Below, one piece after another: positions 8,375-16,816 of a stretch of DNA of 64,000 bases. This stretch comes from JARRKC01 sp963723965 (GTDB taxonomy: Bacteria > Acidobacteriota > UBA6911 > RPQK01 > JAPXNP01): NCBI GenBank assembly GCA_963723965.1, contig CAVRSV010000006.1, forward strand, positions 62,001 through 126,000. Reading direction: 5' to 3'. Under the pieces are notes generated by a model, which searched no databases, was not told the DNA's origin, and worked only from the letters and a program-made list of their open reading frames with translations. The translations under genes and the position numbers were made by a program. How positions within the stretch are numbered: position 1 is the stretch's first letter; each line of letters starts with the position of its first letter.

Positions 8375-9061
8375 ATGATTCCCCGAGTAACGCACTGGGC
8401 CCACACGCGCTTCGGAAGCCACTTCTTGCGGGAGAAGACCGTCCTTCGCCCGACCTGGAAGTTCCTTCTGGTTCTGCTGGTCGCGCTGGCGCTCTTCTTG
8501 GGTCTCACCGGCGGATACTGGATGCGGGTGGCGGCGCGGAGCCTGGTCCACGTTGGGCCCGTGGAGAAAACGGATGCGCTGGTGGTGGACCCGCTCGAGA
8601 CGCACTACGTCCTGTTCGAGAGAGCCGGCCGGATGATGCGCCATGGCTTGGCCCGACGGATCATCACGCCCGTGGTGGCTCCCCGCGAGGACCTGTTGAA
8701 TCCCGGCGGGTCGGTCCCCATCGGCATCGTCCAGTTGATGTGCAGGGCGGCGAGGATCGAGAATCCCGAGATCATCGCTATCCGGGAACGGGAGCCGATT
8801 ACGCTGACCGCCGCACTCCAGATTCGGGATTACCTCGTCGCCGAAGGCATCGGTTCGGTCACCATCGTGACCCATTGCTTCCGTAGCCAAAGGACCTGGC
8901 TGGCCTACCGTAAAGTCATGGAGGAAAAGGGCATCACCGTCTACTGCGAGCCGGTGTGCGGTCCGGATATGGTGGAGACCTGGCACCGCAGTCTGCACGG
9001 GTTCCAGGAAGTCTCGGAGGAGTGGGTCAAGTACTGGTACTACCGGCTGGTCGTCTTGTAG
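8375..9061 (+). CDS. DUF218/YdcF-like membrane-anchored protein, divergent
   Basis: The 228-residue protein has one transmembrane helix near residues 30-50 (KFLLVLLVALALFLGLTGG) and an outer domain with YdcF/SanA-like order. ALVVDPLETHYVLFERAG begins the fold, followed by an acidic REREPITLTAALQIRDYL segment and VTIVTHCFRSQRTWLAYRKV. The usual glycine-rich first loop of the family is missing (DPLE in its place), so the assignment is by overall pattern. The family is linked to envelope integrity. I chose the ATG at 8375, with GAGG 9 bases upstream, over a GTG at 8339. Confidence 0.6.
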   Translation: MIPRVTHWAHTRFGSHFLREKTVLRPTWKFLLVLLVALALFLGLTGGYWMRVAARSLVHVGPVEKTDALVVDPLETHYVLFERAGRMMRHGLARRIITPVVAPREDLLNPGGSVPIGIVQLMCRAARIENPEIIAIREREPITLTAALQIRDYLVAEGIGSVTIVTHCFRSQRTWLAYRKVMEEKGITVYCEPVCGPDMVETWHRSLHGFQEVSEEWVKYWYYRLVVL

Positions 9062-9284
9062 GGCTGACCACCAGCTCGTATCGGTGGTCCAACCGCAGAC
9101 TGTCCCACTGAACCAGGACGGTCCCCGAATAACCAGCGCTGGACTTCGTAGCCGCCAGGGGGAGCAGGAGCCACGCCAACGCCGCCAGGTCGGTCGCCAT
9201 CCACGTCTGCGGAATTCGAGTCGACGAACCCGAACAAGGTCACCCTCCGACCACGGAAGCATCTGGCCAAGTGATTTACCTTGC

Positions 9285-9316
9285 GCTTCTACATATGACT
9301 TGCTATATGTAGAAGC
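9285..9316. promoter_or_regulatory. Inverted-repeat operator for PadR 1
   Basis: A perfect inverted repeat with 12-base arms GCTTCTACATAT / ATATGTAGAAGC and an 8-base spacer ends 12 bases before the PadR start. Position and symmetry fit autorepression by the dimeric PadR encoded next to it. The same ATATGTAGAA arm occurs before PadR 2 at 42862. Confidence 0.75.
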
Positions 9317-9328
9317 ACGAGGTGTGGG

Positions 9329-9676
9329 ATGCAGACTGCGAAATCCGACCTTCCCCAAGGCACCCTGGACATGCTGATTCTCCAGGTCGTGGCCCTGGAA
9401 CCGATCCACGGCTATGCGATCGCCCAGCGAATCCGGCAGATCTCGCGTGAGGTCCTGCAGGTGCAGCAGGGCTCCCTGTACCCTGCCCTTCACCGGCTCG
9501 AAAACCGGGGCTTCCTGGACGCTGAATGGAAGAAGACGGAGAGCGGGCGGGAAGCCAAGTTCTATCAACTGACGAAGCGAGGCCGCCTGCAACTCGAGGC
9601 CGAGACCAAAAGCTGGGCCCGTTTGTCGGAGGCCATTGGCCTGATCCTGCAGAAAGCCGAAGGCGGGGCACGATGA
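9329..9676 (+). CDS. PadR-family transcriptional regulator (module 1)
   Basis: The 115-residue protein shows the PadR winged-helix pattern: GTLDMLILQ, HGYAIAQRIRQ, QGSLYPALHRLE and the wing GREAKFYQLTKRGR. It has only a short C-terminal dimerisation helix. Such regulators are dimeric, usually ligand-responsive repressors. A strong palindrome precedes it, and its stop overlaps the ADOP permease start (ATGA), so it very likely represses its own operon. Confidence 0.95.
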   Translation: MQTAKSDLPQGTLDMLILQVVALEPIHGYAIAQRIRQISREVLQVQQGSLYPALHRLENRGFLDAEWKKTESGREAKFYQLTKRGRLQLEAETKSWARLSEAIGLILQKAEGGAR

Positions 9677-12303
9677 GGTGGTGGCGGCGCCTGCGCAGGC
9701 GCACCGAACTGGAAGACCGGCTGGATGCCGAATTGCGCTTCCATTTCGACTGCCTGGTGGAAGAAGTGGTGCAGCAGGGCCTTTCCGTCTCAGAAGCTCG
9801 GCGTCGGGCGCGGCTGGAGTTCGGCGGCCTCGAGCAGGTCAAGGAGGAATGCCGCGACGCCCGCGGCACGCTCTGGGTGGAGTTTCTTTGGCAGGATATC
9901 CGGCTTGCGTTTCGGATGCTGCGCAAGGATCCGGGATTTGCCCTCGCCGCTGTCGGTACGCTCGCCCTCGGGATCGGCGCCAATACCGCGATTTTCAGTG
10001 CCGTCTATGCCACCCTGCTCAGACCCCTGCCGTTCAGCAGGCCCGCGCAGTTGGTCACCGTGTCCATCGACGATCCGAATGGCCAAGCGCGGTTTCAGGA
10101 CCTCCCGCTTACGGCCTGGGTCTTCGAGGAGTTCCGCCGCTCCAACTCATCATTTGCGGGAATGGCGGCCCTCAAGGGTACGGAGTTCAACCTCACCGGC
10201 AGCGGTGAGCCGGAGCGTCTCTACGGAGTGCGGGTGTCGGCCAACTACTTCGATCTGCTCGGCATGCCCCCGGCCCTCGGGCGAGCTTTCCTGGCGGAGG
10301 AGGACACGCCGGGAAGGGACGGCGTGGCGGTGATCAGCCACAGTCTGTGGATGCGCCGGTTCGGCGGCGACCCAACCGTGCTGAACCACCCCGTGCAGCT
10401 GAACGGCCAGAGCGTCCTGGTGGTAGGCATCCTGCCGGCAGGGTTTCTGGCGCCGACCGGAGGGCAACTTCACCCTCTTATGGTCTTTGGTCCGCAGATC
10501 GATGTCTGGAAGCCCATCGCTTTCAGCCAGGAAGAGCTCCAGTCTTACCAGAACTTTCAGTTCGCCGCGGTGGCCCGCCTGCGGACCGGGGTCTCGATCC
10601 GTCAGGCGCAAGACGAACTGAGCACCCTGATCAGCAATGCCTCCCGGCGTTTTGGAGGAGATGGGAATATCGGCGTCCGGATCCGTCCCCTGAGCGACGT
10701 CTTCTCCGCGGAGGTACGTCAGGGACTGGTGGTTCTGCTCGCCTCCGTGGCTTTACTCCTGCTGATCGGTTGTGTGAATCTGGCCAATCTGCTGCTCGCG
10801 CGCACGAACAGCCGTAGCCGGGAGTTTGCGACGCGCGCCGCCCTCGGCGCTCCGAGGTCTCGCCTCGTTGGCCAGATCCTGACGGAGAGCCTGGTAGTCT
10901 CCCTCCTGGGAGGGATCGCCGGGCTGTTCGTTGCGTGGTGGACAGCCCGCTTGCTGATGTCGCTGGCACCGGCTCATCTGACGGCTCTTCAGACAGCGCC
11001 CCTCAATGCCCGTGTCCTGCTGTTCACCTTGGTGACATGCCTGGCGACGGCCGCCGTCACGGGAATGGTCCCGGCGATCGACGCCGCCCGCCGAACTCTG
11101 CCGGAGCGGACGGCAGGTCTGCCCTTGCGATCCGGTCGCCCGCGGAGAGTCCTGGTGGCGGCTGAAGTTGCACTTTGCACCGGACTGCTGGCGACGGCGG
11201 GACTGCTGCTCCACAGTTTCGTGAACGTGATGGGCGTGGACAGGGGCTTCACAGTGGAGAGGATTCTCGCGGTCGACTTTCAACTTCCGCAGCGGAAGTA
11301 CGCACCGGCCCGGGCTGCGGTCTTCTACGATCAACTTCTGGAGAGGATCCGCGCGCTTCCAGGCGTGATCGCCGCGGGCGCCACGACCGCGCCTCCCCTT
11401 CTGCCGCAGGCCTACAACAACTCTGTACAGCCGGAAGCCGACACGGGGACGACCATCCAGGGGCAGATGGCCGTGTGCAACGACATCACGCCGGGGTATT
11501 TCGAAACGATGGGGATCGCCTTGCTGGGAGGCCGTTTCTTCGGCGAGTCCGAGCCCCCGCAGACGGTCGTCGTGAGCGCGACGCTGGCCGGCAAGCTCTG
11601 GCCCAGCGAGCCGATCTCCCACGCTGTCGGGAAGCACCTCCGGATGGGCGGAAGGGAGGATGTCCTCTACACGGTCGTCGGTGCTGTCGGCGATGTGCAT
11701 GCTCTGGCGTTGGATCTCGCCCCGCAACCCATGCTCTATCTGCCCCACGCGCAGGAGCCCACGCCCGGCATGAGCGTGGTCTTGCGCTCGGCCGTCGATC
11801 CCAGAAACCTTGGATCCGCCATTCGCGCTGTCGTGCGCGGACTCGACCCGGCGCTGCCCGTGGCCGGCATGCGTACGATGAGGGAAATCGTCTCTACCTC
11901 GGTCGCCCAGAGGCGTTTCGAGTTAGTTCTGGTCATGCTTTTCGCCATCCTGGCGGTGCTGCTGGCCGTTGTGGGGATCTATGCGGTGACGGCATACGCG
12001 GTCGCACGACAGACTCAGGAAATCGGCCTGCGAATGGCGTTGGGCGCCCAATCTTCCACAGTATTGCGATCCGTGCTGCTCCAGGGATTGCGGCCGGTCC
12101 TTGCTGGACTGGCCATGGGAATGGTGGCCGCGAGACTGGGAGCACTGGTGATTCGCGGCTTTCTCTTCGGCATCAGCCCACTCGATCCGGCGACTTTGGG
12201 CGGGGTGGCAGTCGTTCTGCTGATTGCCGGCGGACTGGCCTGTTACGTTCCCGCCCGGCGGGCATCACGCCTCGATCCAGTCACCGCGCTGCGTCTGGAG
12301 TGA
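9673..12303 (+). CDS. ADOP-family orphan ABC permease (FtsX/MacB-like, module 1)
   Basis: The 876-residue protein starts at the ATG overlapping the PadR stop. An N-terminal cytoplasmic helical region (TELEDRLDAELRFHFD ... VKEECRD) typical of ADOPs is followed by transmembrane helix 1 (ALGIGANTAIFSAV) and a MacB-type periplasmic domain. Next come an FtsX domain with three helices (LLIGCVNLANLLLAR), a second periplasmic domain and a second FtsX domain ending PARRASRLDPVTALRLE. No ATPase gene is adjacent, which is the rule for this family. The role is assumed to be export or mechanotransmission at the inner membrane; the substrate is unknown. PadR and ADOP form a two-gene operon. Confidence 0.95.
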   Translation: MRWWRRLRRRTELEDRLDAELRFHFDCLVEEVVQQGLSVSEARRRARLEFGGLEQVKEECRDARGTLWVEFLWQDIRLAFRMLRKDPGFALAAVGTLALGIGANTAIFSAVYATLLRPLPFSRPAQLVTVSIDDPNGQARFQDLPLTAWVFEEFRRSNSSFAGMAALKGTEFNLTGSGEPERLYGVRVSANYFDLLGMPPALGRAFLAEEDTPGRDGVAVISHSLWMRRFGGDPTVLNHPVQLNGQSVLVVGILPAGFLAPTGGQLHPLMVFGPQIDVWKPIAFSQEELQSYQNFQFAAVARLRTGVSIRQAQDELSTLISNASRRFGGDGNIGVRIRPLSDVFSAEVRQGLVVLLASVALLLLIGCVNLANLLLARTNSRSREFATRAALGAPRSRLVGQILTESLVVSLLGGIAGLFVAWWTARLLMSLAPAHLTALQTAPLNARVLLFTLVTCLATAAVTGMVPAIDAARRTLPERTAGLPLRSGRPRRVLVAAEVALCTGLLATAGLLLHSFVNVMGVDRGFTVERILAVDFQLPQRKYAPARAAVFYDQLLERIRALPGVIAAGATTAPPLLPQAYNNSVQPEADTGTTIQGQMAVCNDITPGYFETMGIALLGGRFFGESEPPQTVVVSATLAGKLWPSEPISHAVGKHLRMGGREDVLYTVVGAVGDVHALALDLAPQPMLYLPHAQEPTPGMSVVLRSAVDPRNLGSAIRAVVRGLDPALPVAGMRTMREIVSTSVAQRRFELVLVMLFAILAVLLAVVGIYAVTAYAVARQTQEIGLRMALGAQSSTVLRSVLLQGLRPVLAGLAMGMVAARLGALVIRGFLFGISPLDPATLGGVAVVLLIAGGLACYVPARRASRLDPVTALRLE

Positions 12304-12401
12304 GGACGCGAGGCGGCGCCTTGCCGCGTGTCCGATTCGGGACACACCGAGCGTAGCCGGGGCGGAGATCACGCCTCGGCATTCCACAACAACCTGCCTC
12401 G

Positions 12402-12617
12402 GCCCACACCCGGCGACCGGTCGAGGCACTCGGCAAATGGTCTTCCGAATCGGCCTTTCCTCTGGGCCTTGGCATCGGCCTGGGGCTCTCCATCATTCCG
12501 GTCAAGATGGTCCTGGGCAAGGAGTTCGGCGAGTTCCAGCTGGTGCTCCTGAAAAGAGATGCGGCTCGAGCGATGCGTCAGGAATCAGACCCGCCGATAC
12601 AGCACCAAGATGTGTAG
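12402..12617 (+). pseudogene. Possible coding remnant
   Basis: One frame here gives a protein-like stretch (FPLGLGIGLGLSIIPVKMVL, then KEFGEFQLVLLKRDAA) ending at TAG 12617, with no plausible start. It looks like the leftover of a small gene with one hydrophobic segment. No family recognised. The rest of 12304-13190 contains only two family-1 repeats and untranslatable sequence. Confidence 0.3.
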
Positions 12618-12654
12618 CACGCTCCAATCGGCAGCATAGATTAACGCCGGAATC

Positions 12655-12725
12655 CGTGCCACGGACGTAACTCGATGGCAAGTTAACGCCAAGGAAGAGT
12701 TCTGATGCCGATCTGGCACCTATCT
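12655..12725 (+). repeat. Family-1 dispersed repeat, copy 3 (degenerate)
   Basis: The left half is diverged (GTGCCACGGACGTAACTCGAT) but the right end GATCTGGCACCTAT is intact and the spacing matches, so this is an old copy in the consensus sense. Confidence 0.65.
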
Positions 12726-12974
12726 CGAAGGTAGGGTCTCGGGACGAATGGGGCCGCCGAGACCGGTGCTGCCACATGATTGGCAGTGCATGCAGAACGC
12801 TGGCGATTCCTCCTCGGGTTCCATCTCTCCTGGTTCAGCACGAGGCTTCGCGTCACGCGGGACAGAGCAACCATCGTGTGGCGGGCTCTGGTCCGGCGGC
12901 GGTGGATCGGGAGCATGGGAGGAGTGCCGCCGGACCGGCCCCTCGATGCAGCCTCACCCCGCCCAGAATCGACA

Positions 12975-13047
12975 ATCGGTGCCAGACCTGGCATAGAAGT
13001 CTTTGTTCACGGGCACTTACGATCGAATTGCGTGCGTGTCACCTATT
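12975..13047 (-). repeat. Family-1 dispersed repeat, copy 4
   Basis: This near full-length copy lies in reverse sense, ending GTGTCACCTATT about 140 bases before the kinase start. Its right part is translated as ...GDTHAIRS in an antisense frame, which is not a gene. Confidence 0.85.
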
Positions 13048-13190
13048 TCTTTGGAGGCTTGGCCTTTGTTGGCTTTTGTGTTAACCTCTCGAGCAAAGTT
13101 TCCAAGGAGCTCATCCCTGACGACGCGGAGCGGGACGGCTGAGGTGTCGCCGGTGCCTCGAACCGGTTCGATCTGCGTCTGGGACTCGTT

Positions 13191-15902
13191 ATGGCACTGA
13201 CGGATGGATCGCAACTCGGGCCCTACAAGATCGAAGAACCCATCGGCGCAGGCGGGATGGGGGAAGTCTACCAGGCGCTGGACACCCGGCTCAACCGCAG
13301 GGTGGCGCTCAAGGTCCTCCCCGAAGCCTTCGCCTCCGATCCACAGCGTATGGCCCGTTTCGAGCGCGAGGCGCAGGTGCTCGCCGCGCTCAGTCATCAC
13401 CACATTGCCGCCATCTACGGCCTCGAAGAAGGTGAGCCCTCCCCGGCTCTGGTCATGGAACTGGTCGAGGGCGAGACGCTGGCCGAACGGATCGCACGAG
13501 GCCCCCTGCCGATCGAGGAGGCCCTGCCCATTGCGGGGCAGATCGCCGAAGCCCTCGAGTACGCCCACGACCGCGGCGTCATCCATCGCGATCTGAAGCC
13601 CGCCAACGTCAAGCTCACGCCGCCTTCGGCGGACCACCCCGAGGGCACGGTCAAGGTTCTGGACTTCGGCCTGGCCAAGGCGATGGGACCGGAGGAGGTC
13701 TCGCGCGACATTTCCAGCTCGCCCACCCTGAGCGCCGCCATGACCCAGGCCGGATTCATCATCGGTACGGCGTCCTACATGGCCCCCGAACAGGCGAGGG
13801 CCAAGCCGGTGGATCGCCGAGCGGACATCTGGGCCTTCGGTGTCGTCCTTTGGGAAATGCTGACCGGGCGAAAGCTTTTCGACGGCGAGACGGTTTCGGA
13901 TACCCTGGCGGCGATCCTGACGCGAAAACCCGATTTCTCCGAGCTCCCCTCATCGACTCCGCAACGGATACGAGAACTCCTCGGGCGCTGCCTCGAGCGC
14001 GATCCGCGGGTCCGGCTGCGCGACATCGGCGAGGCTCGCATCGCGATCGAGGCGGCGACTTCCGGCGGGGACGACGCGAGTCTTCGGCCGGTGGCGGGGA
14101 ACCGTGTCGGCATCCCGCTGGCGATCTTCATCATTTCTCTGGTCGGCGCAGTCGCTGTCAGCGGATTTCTCGCCTGGCAGTGGTCGCGGCAATCTGGCGT
14201 GCCCGTCACGACGGCTCCGAAAGTCACGGAGTTCTCGATCTGGGTCGATCATTTGTATGCGGGCTGGCCGACTGCATTCGAACTGTCGGAGGATGGCCGT
14301 CGGATCGCCTGGGAGACGGAGTCCGGCGAGAAGGGCCGCACTCTCTGGGTGCGCGATCTCGATGACCGAAAGCCGCGCGAGGTGACGAGTGACCACGAAA
14401 TGGGCATCTTCTTCTGGTCGCCTGACGGCTCCGAGTTGGCCGTCGACATCGGAGGCAGGATGTGGCGGATCCCGGCCGCAGGAGGCGAACGTCAGCTCAT
14501 CTGCGATCTCCCCGAGCTCGAGAAGGTTCCCGCACGCTATATCCTTGCCGGAGCCTGGCTGCCCGACGACACCGTGCTCTTTGCAGCCTGGCGCGGCGGG
14601 ATTTACCGGGTGCCGGCGCGTGGCGGCGACCCGGAACTGTACGTGCCGATCGATCCCAAGGTCGATGTCGATTTTCACCGGATCTCGGTGCTGCCCGACG
14701 GGAAATCACTGCTGCTCGACGTTCACCATCAGTCCGAAGTCCGTAGTCAACGGGTCGTCGCCGCATTCGAGCTCTTCCGCGATGGCAAGCGCACCCCGGC
14801 TCAGGGAACGCAGGAACTCAGCGACATGGTCCCCCTGGGCTACACCGGTGCGACCCTCGCGGTGGCGAATTCGGAGGGCGACGCTGTCCCGCTGTGGGGT
14901 GTGCCGTTCGATCCGGCAACATGCGCGGTCGTCGGCAAGAAGTTCATCTTGATTCCGCGGATGAGCGGCGCAAGCGTAGCCCGTGACGGCACCCTCGCCT
15001 ATGTCTCGCCTCAGGAGCGTCCCGGCGTGGTCACTCGAATCAATCGATCGGGGACCGAGATCGCGCCCGTCGGCAGCCCGCATCCGCAGCTCGTGGGGGC
15101 GGCGATGTCGCCCGACGGCTCGCGCCTCGCGCTCGTGGTCGGAGACAGCGAACTGTGGGTGGAAGATCTTTCGCGGGGCACATTCAGCCGACTCGATCAG
15201 GCGGGACGCATCCTCGGCCCTCAATGGTCGCGCGACGGGCGCACGATCTACTACTCGGCCGAGTCCGACGCGCCGGAAATCCGGCTCATTCGCGCGGATC
15301 CGGGAGCTCAGCCGGAGACGGTCCTGGGCGGTTCTGACGCCGCCGAGGAGTCGGCCTATCTGGCTCCCGACGGCAACGGTTTGTTGATACGCAAGGAATC
15401 CTTCCAGCTCTCGGAGGAGCAGGGCCTCTACTGGGCTCCCTTCGAGTCCGATGGGAAGCTCGGCGAACGTCGACTGCTGCTCAGGGGACCCAGCGTCTTC
15501 GGGCGACTCGCACCGGGCAGCCGGATGCTGGCCTACAGCAGGATCGTGGGCGATCAGCGACAGGCTTTCCTGACCACGTTTCCCGCGCTCGACCAGACGA
15601 TCCAGCTCTCTTCCGCCGAGGGAGGACTGCCCCAGTGGGATCCCGAAGGCAAATCGGTCTACTATCTGTCCGAGGGCACGATGGTGCAGGTGGATGTAGA
15701 TCTCGACAACGCCGGCCGCCTGACCGCCACCCGAGAGCGGAGACTTTTCGACCTCCAGAAGAGTGGACTCAGCCGCGGGAGCTGGAGCGTCGCTCCCGAC
15801 GGAAGGGGGTTTCTTTTCATCAAGCCGCTGGCCGGTGGCGACCGATCGGAGATCGTGGTGGCCCGCAATGGCATGCAGCGGGCGGAGGCCTCGAGTCGAT
15901 GA
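13191..15902 (+). CDS. Membrane Ser/Thr protein kinase with TolB/WD40-like sensor region
   Basis: The 903-residue protein has a complete PknB-like kinase domain (residues about 10-285): glycine loop GAGGMGEVY, ALKVL, HRDLKPAN near 131, DFG near 157, APEQ. A single transmembrane helix at about 304-326 follows (GIPLAIFIISLVGAVAVSGF). The extracytoplasmic C-terminal half has repeated PDG-containing strands (WSPDGSELAV, LPDGKSLLL, SPDGSRLALV), read as a TolB/WD40-type propeller. This layout is common in Acidobacteriota, where a periplasmic propeller may sense ligands. Its TGA overlaps the ATG of the next small gene. Confidence 0.95.
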   Translation: MALTDGSQLGPYKIEEPIGAGGMGEVYQALDTRLNRRVALKVLPEAFASDPQRMARFEREAQVLAALSHHHIAAIYGLEEGEPSPALVMELVEGETLAERIARGPLPIEEALPIAGQIAEALEYAHDRGVIHRDLKPANVKLTPPSADHPEGTVKVLDFGLAKAMGPEEVSRDISSSPTLSAAMTQAGFIIGTASYMAPEQARAKPVDRRADIWAFGVVLWEMLTGRKLFDGETVSDTLAAILTRKPDFSELPSSTPQRIRELLGRCLERDPRVRLRDIGEARIAIEAATSGGDDASLRPVAGNRVGIPLAIFIISLVGAVAVSGFLAWQWSRQSGVPVTTAPKVTEFSIWVDHLYAGWPTAFELSEDGRRIAWETESGEKGRTLWVRDLDDRKPREVTSDHEMGIFFWSPDGSELAVDIGGRMWRIPAAGGERQLICDLPELEKVPARYILAGAWLPDDTVLFAAWRGGIYRVPARGGDPELYVPIDPKVDVDFHRISVLPDGKSLLLDVHHQSEVRSQRVVAAFELFRDGKRTPAQGTQELSDMVPLGYTGATLAVANSEGDAVPLWGVPFDPATCAVVGKKFILIPRMSGASVARDGTLAYVSPQERPGVVTRINRSGTEIAPVGSPHPQLVGAAMSPDGSRLALVVGDSELWVEDLSRGTFSRLDQAGRILGPQWSRDGRTIYYSAESDAPEIRLIRADPGAQPETVLGGSDAAEESAYLAPDGNGLLIRKESFQLSEEQGLYWAPFESDGKLGERRLLLRGPSVFGRLAPGSRMLAYSRIVGDQRQAFLTTFPALDQTIQLSSAEGGLPQWDPEGKSVYYLSEGTMVQVDVDLDNAGRLTATRERRLFDLQKSGLSRGSWSVAPDGRGFLFIKPLAGGDRSEIVVARNGMQRAEASSR

Positions 15903-16078
15903 TCGGCACGCGTGTCTGTCCAAGATGCTTGCGCCTGGATCGATTCCGTCCGCACGCAGGATGCGGTTTGCGTGCCGTAAAGGTCATCGACTCCCTCGGT
16001 GTAACGACCGAGTACGTTCGCTGCCCTGACCCGACCTCCAACCTCGTCGTGAAGATCATTCGGACGGCTGTTTACTGA
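15899..16078 (+). CDS. Small cysteine-containing (zinc-ribbon-like) protein coupled to the kinase
   Basis: A 59-residue frame starts in the ATGA overlap with the kinase stop. Cys7-x2-Cys10, Cys22 and Cys42 could ligate zinc, and the product ends in a beta-like VVKIIRTAVY. The exact overlap and balanced composition argue for a real, translationally coupled gene. It may be a kinase substrate or adaptor; that is inference from position only. No family recognised. Confidence 0.55.
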   Translation: MIGTRVCPRCLRLDRFRPHAGCGLRAVKVIDSLGVTTEYVRCPDPTSNLVVKIIRTAVY

Positions 16079-16118
16079 TCTCGCTCGAGCCAAGGGTTCC
16101 GGCCGCCCGCGACCACCT

Positions 16119-16661
16119 TTGACTCGCCCGTTTCATGTTCGTTCCGGTGGAATTGGAGTCATGGCGTATTTCCCGCGCAGCGTCACGATCCACGTGGGTG
16201 ACACCGTCCACTGGGTTCAAAATTCCAACGAGATCCACACCGTGACGCACACGGTCCAGGTGGGTTTCGGCGAAACGGTCACCGCCAGCTACGGAGACAC
16301 GGAGATCGACCTCATGCAGTTCTTTCCCAACAAACTCAGGGTTCGCCCTGGAGATACCGTGAACTTCGAGATGTCGGCGAACAACCTGGCACCTCACACG
16401 GTCACCTTCTTGAATGGGGAGGAAGAGCCGCCTCTGGCCGTTTTTGAAGACGGCTTCCTGTATCTCAACAGCGACGTGTTCTTCCCAGCGGGCGGCGCCG
16501 TCCTGACCCGGAGCGGCACCTTCAATTCCGGACTGCTCCTTCCCATTCCCGGCACGACCTACACGCTGGAGATGGGCGACATGAAGCCGGGACTTCAGCA
16601 CTTCCTCTGCCTGCTCCACGACAGCAGCGGCATGACGGGCAAACTGATGATTCTCCCCTGA
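16119..16661 (+). CDS. Cupredoxin-domain protein, probably N-terminally truncated
   Basis: Two plastocyanin-like units are visible, PRSVTIHVGDTVHWVQ and PNKLRVRPGDTVNFEM. The second is completed by PHTVTFLNG and the copper-loop pattern CLLHDSSGM (Cys-x2-His-x4-Met), so type-1 copper binding is plausible. Family members are normally exported, but this frame has no signal peptide. Similarity seems to extend upstream of the best-placed ATG (16161, with GGAG before it) through FHVRSGGIG to a TTG at 16119. I read this as loss of the original 5' end. The true start is uncertain. Confidence 0.65.
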   Translation: MTRPFHVRSGGIGVMAYFPRSVTIHVGDTVHWVQNSNEIHTVTHTVQVGFGETVTASYGDTEIDLMQFFPNKLRVRPGDTVNFEMSANNLAPHTVTFLNGEEEPPLAVFEDGFLYLNSDVFFPAGGAVLTRSGTFNSGLLLPIPGTTYTLEMGDMKPGLQHFLCLLHDSSGMTGKLMILP

Positions 16662-16755
16662 GGCCGATCCTCCGCCGACGACGGAGGTGTCCTTCTTCAA
16701 CGCGCCTTTCACGTCGTGGCCTCACCACCTCCATCCAGTCGGAGACCGGCGCATC

Positions 16756-16789
16756 AAAACCCGCGTCTCAGCTGAAGTTGAGACGCGGG
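16756..16789 (-). terminator. Rho-independent terminator of enolase
   Basis: An 11-bp perfect stem CCCGCGTCTCA / TGAGACGCGGG with an 8-base loop is followed on the minus strand by TTTTG, 28 bases past the enolase stop. It could also slow plus-strand transcription from the cupredoxin gene, although no T run lies on that side. Confidence 0.85.
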
Positions 16790-16816
16790 ATCTTCCTGTC
16801 CGCCTCGATTGCAGAA

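Noticed and set aside
9066..9089. GACCACC/GGTGGTC hairpin after the YdcF-like gene as a terminator
   Set aside because: The loop is long, the stem short, and no T run follows.
13017..13637. Minus-strand frame ending GDTHAIRS
   Set aside because: It is the antisense of the kinase N-lobe running into a family-1 repeat; the shared tail comes from the repeat, not from homology.
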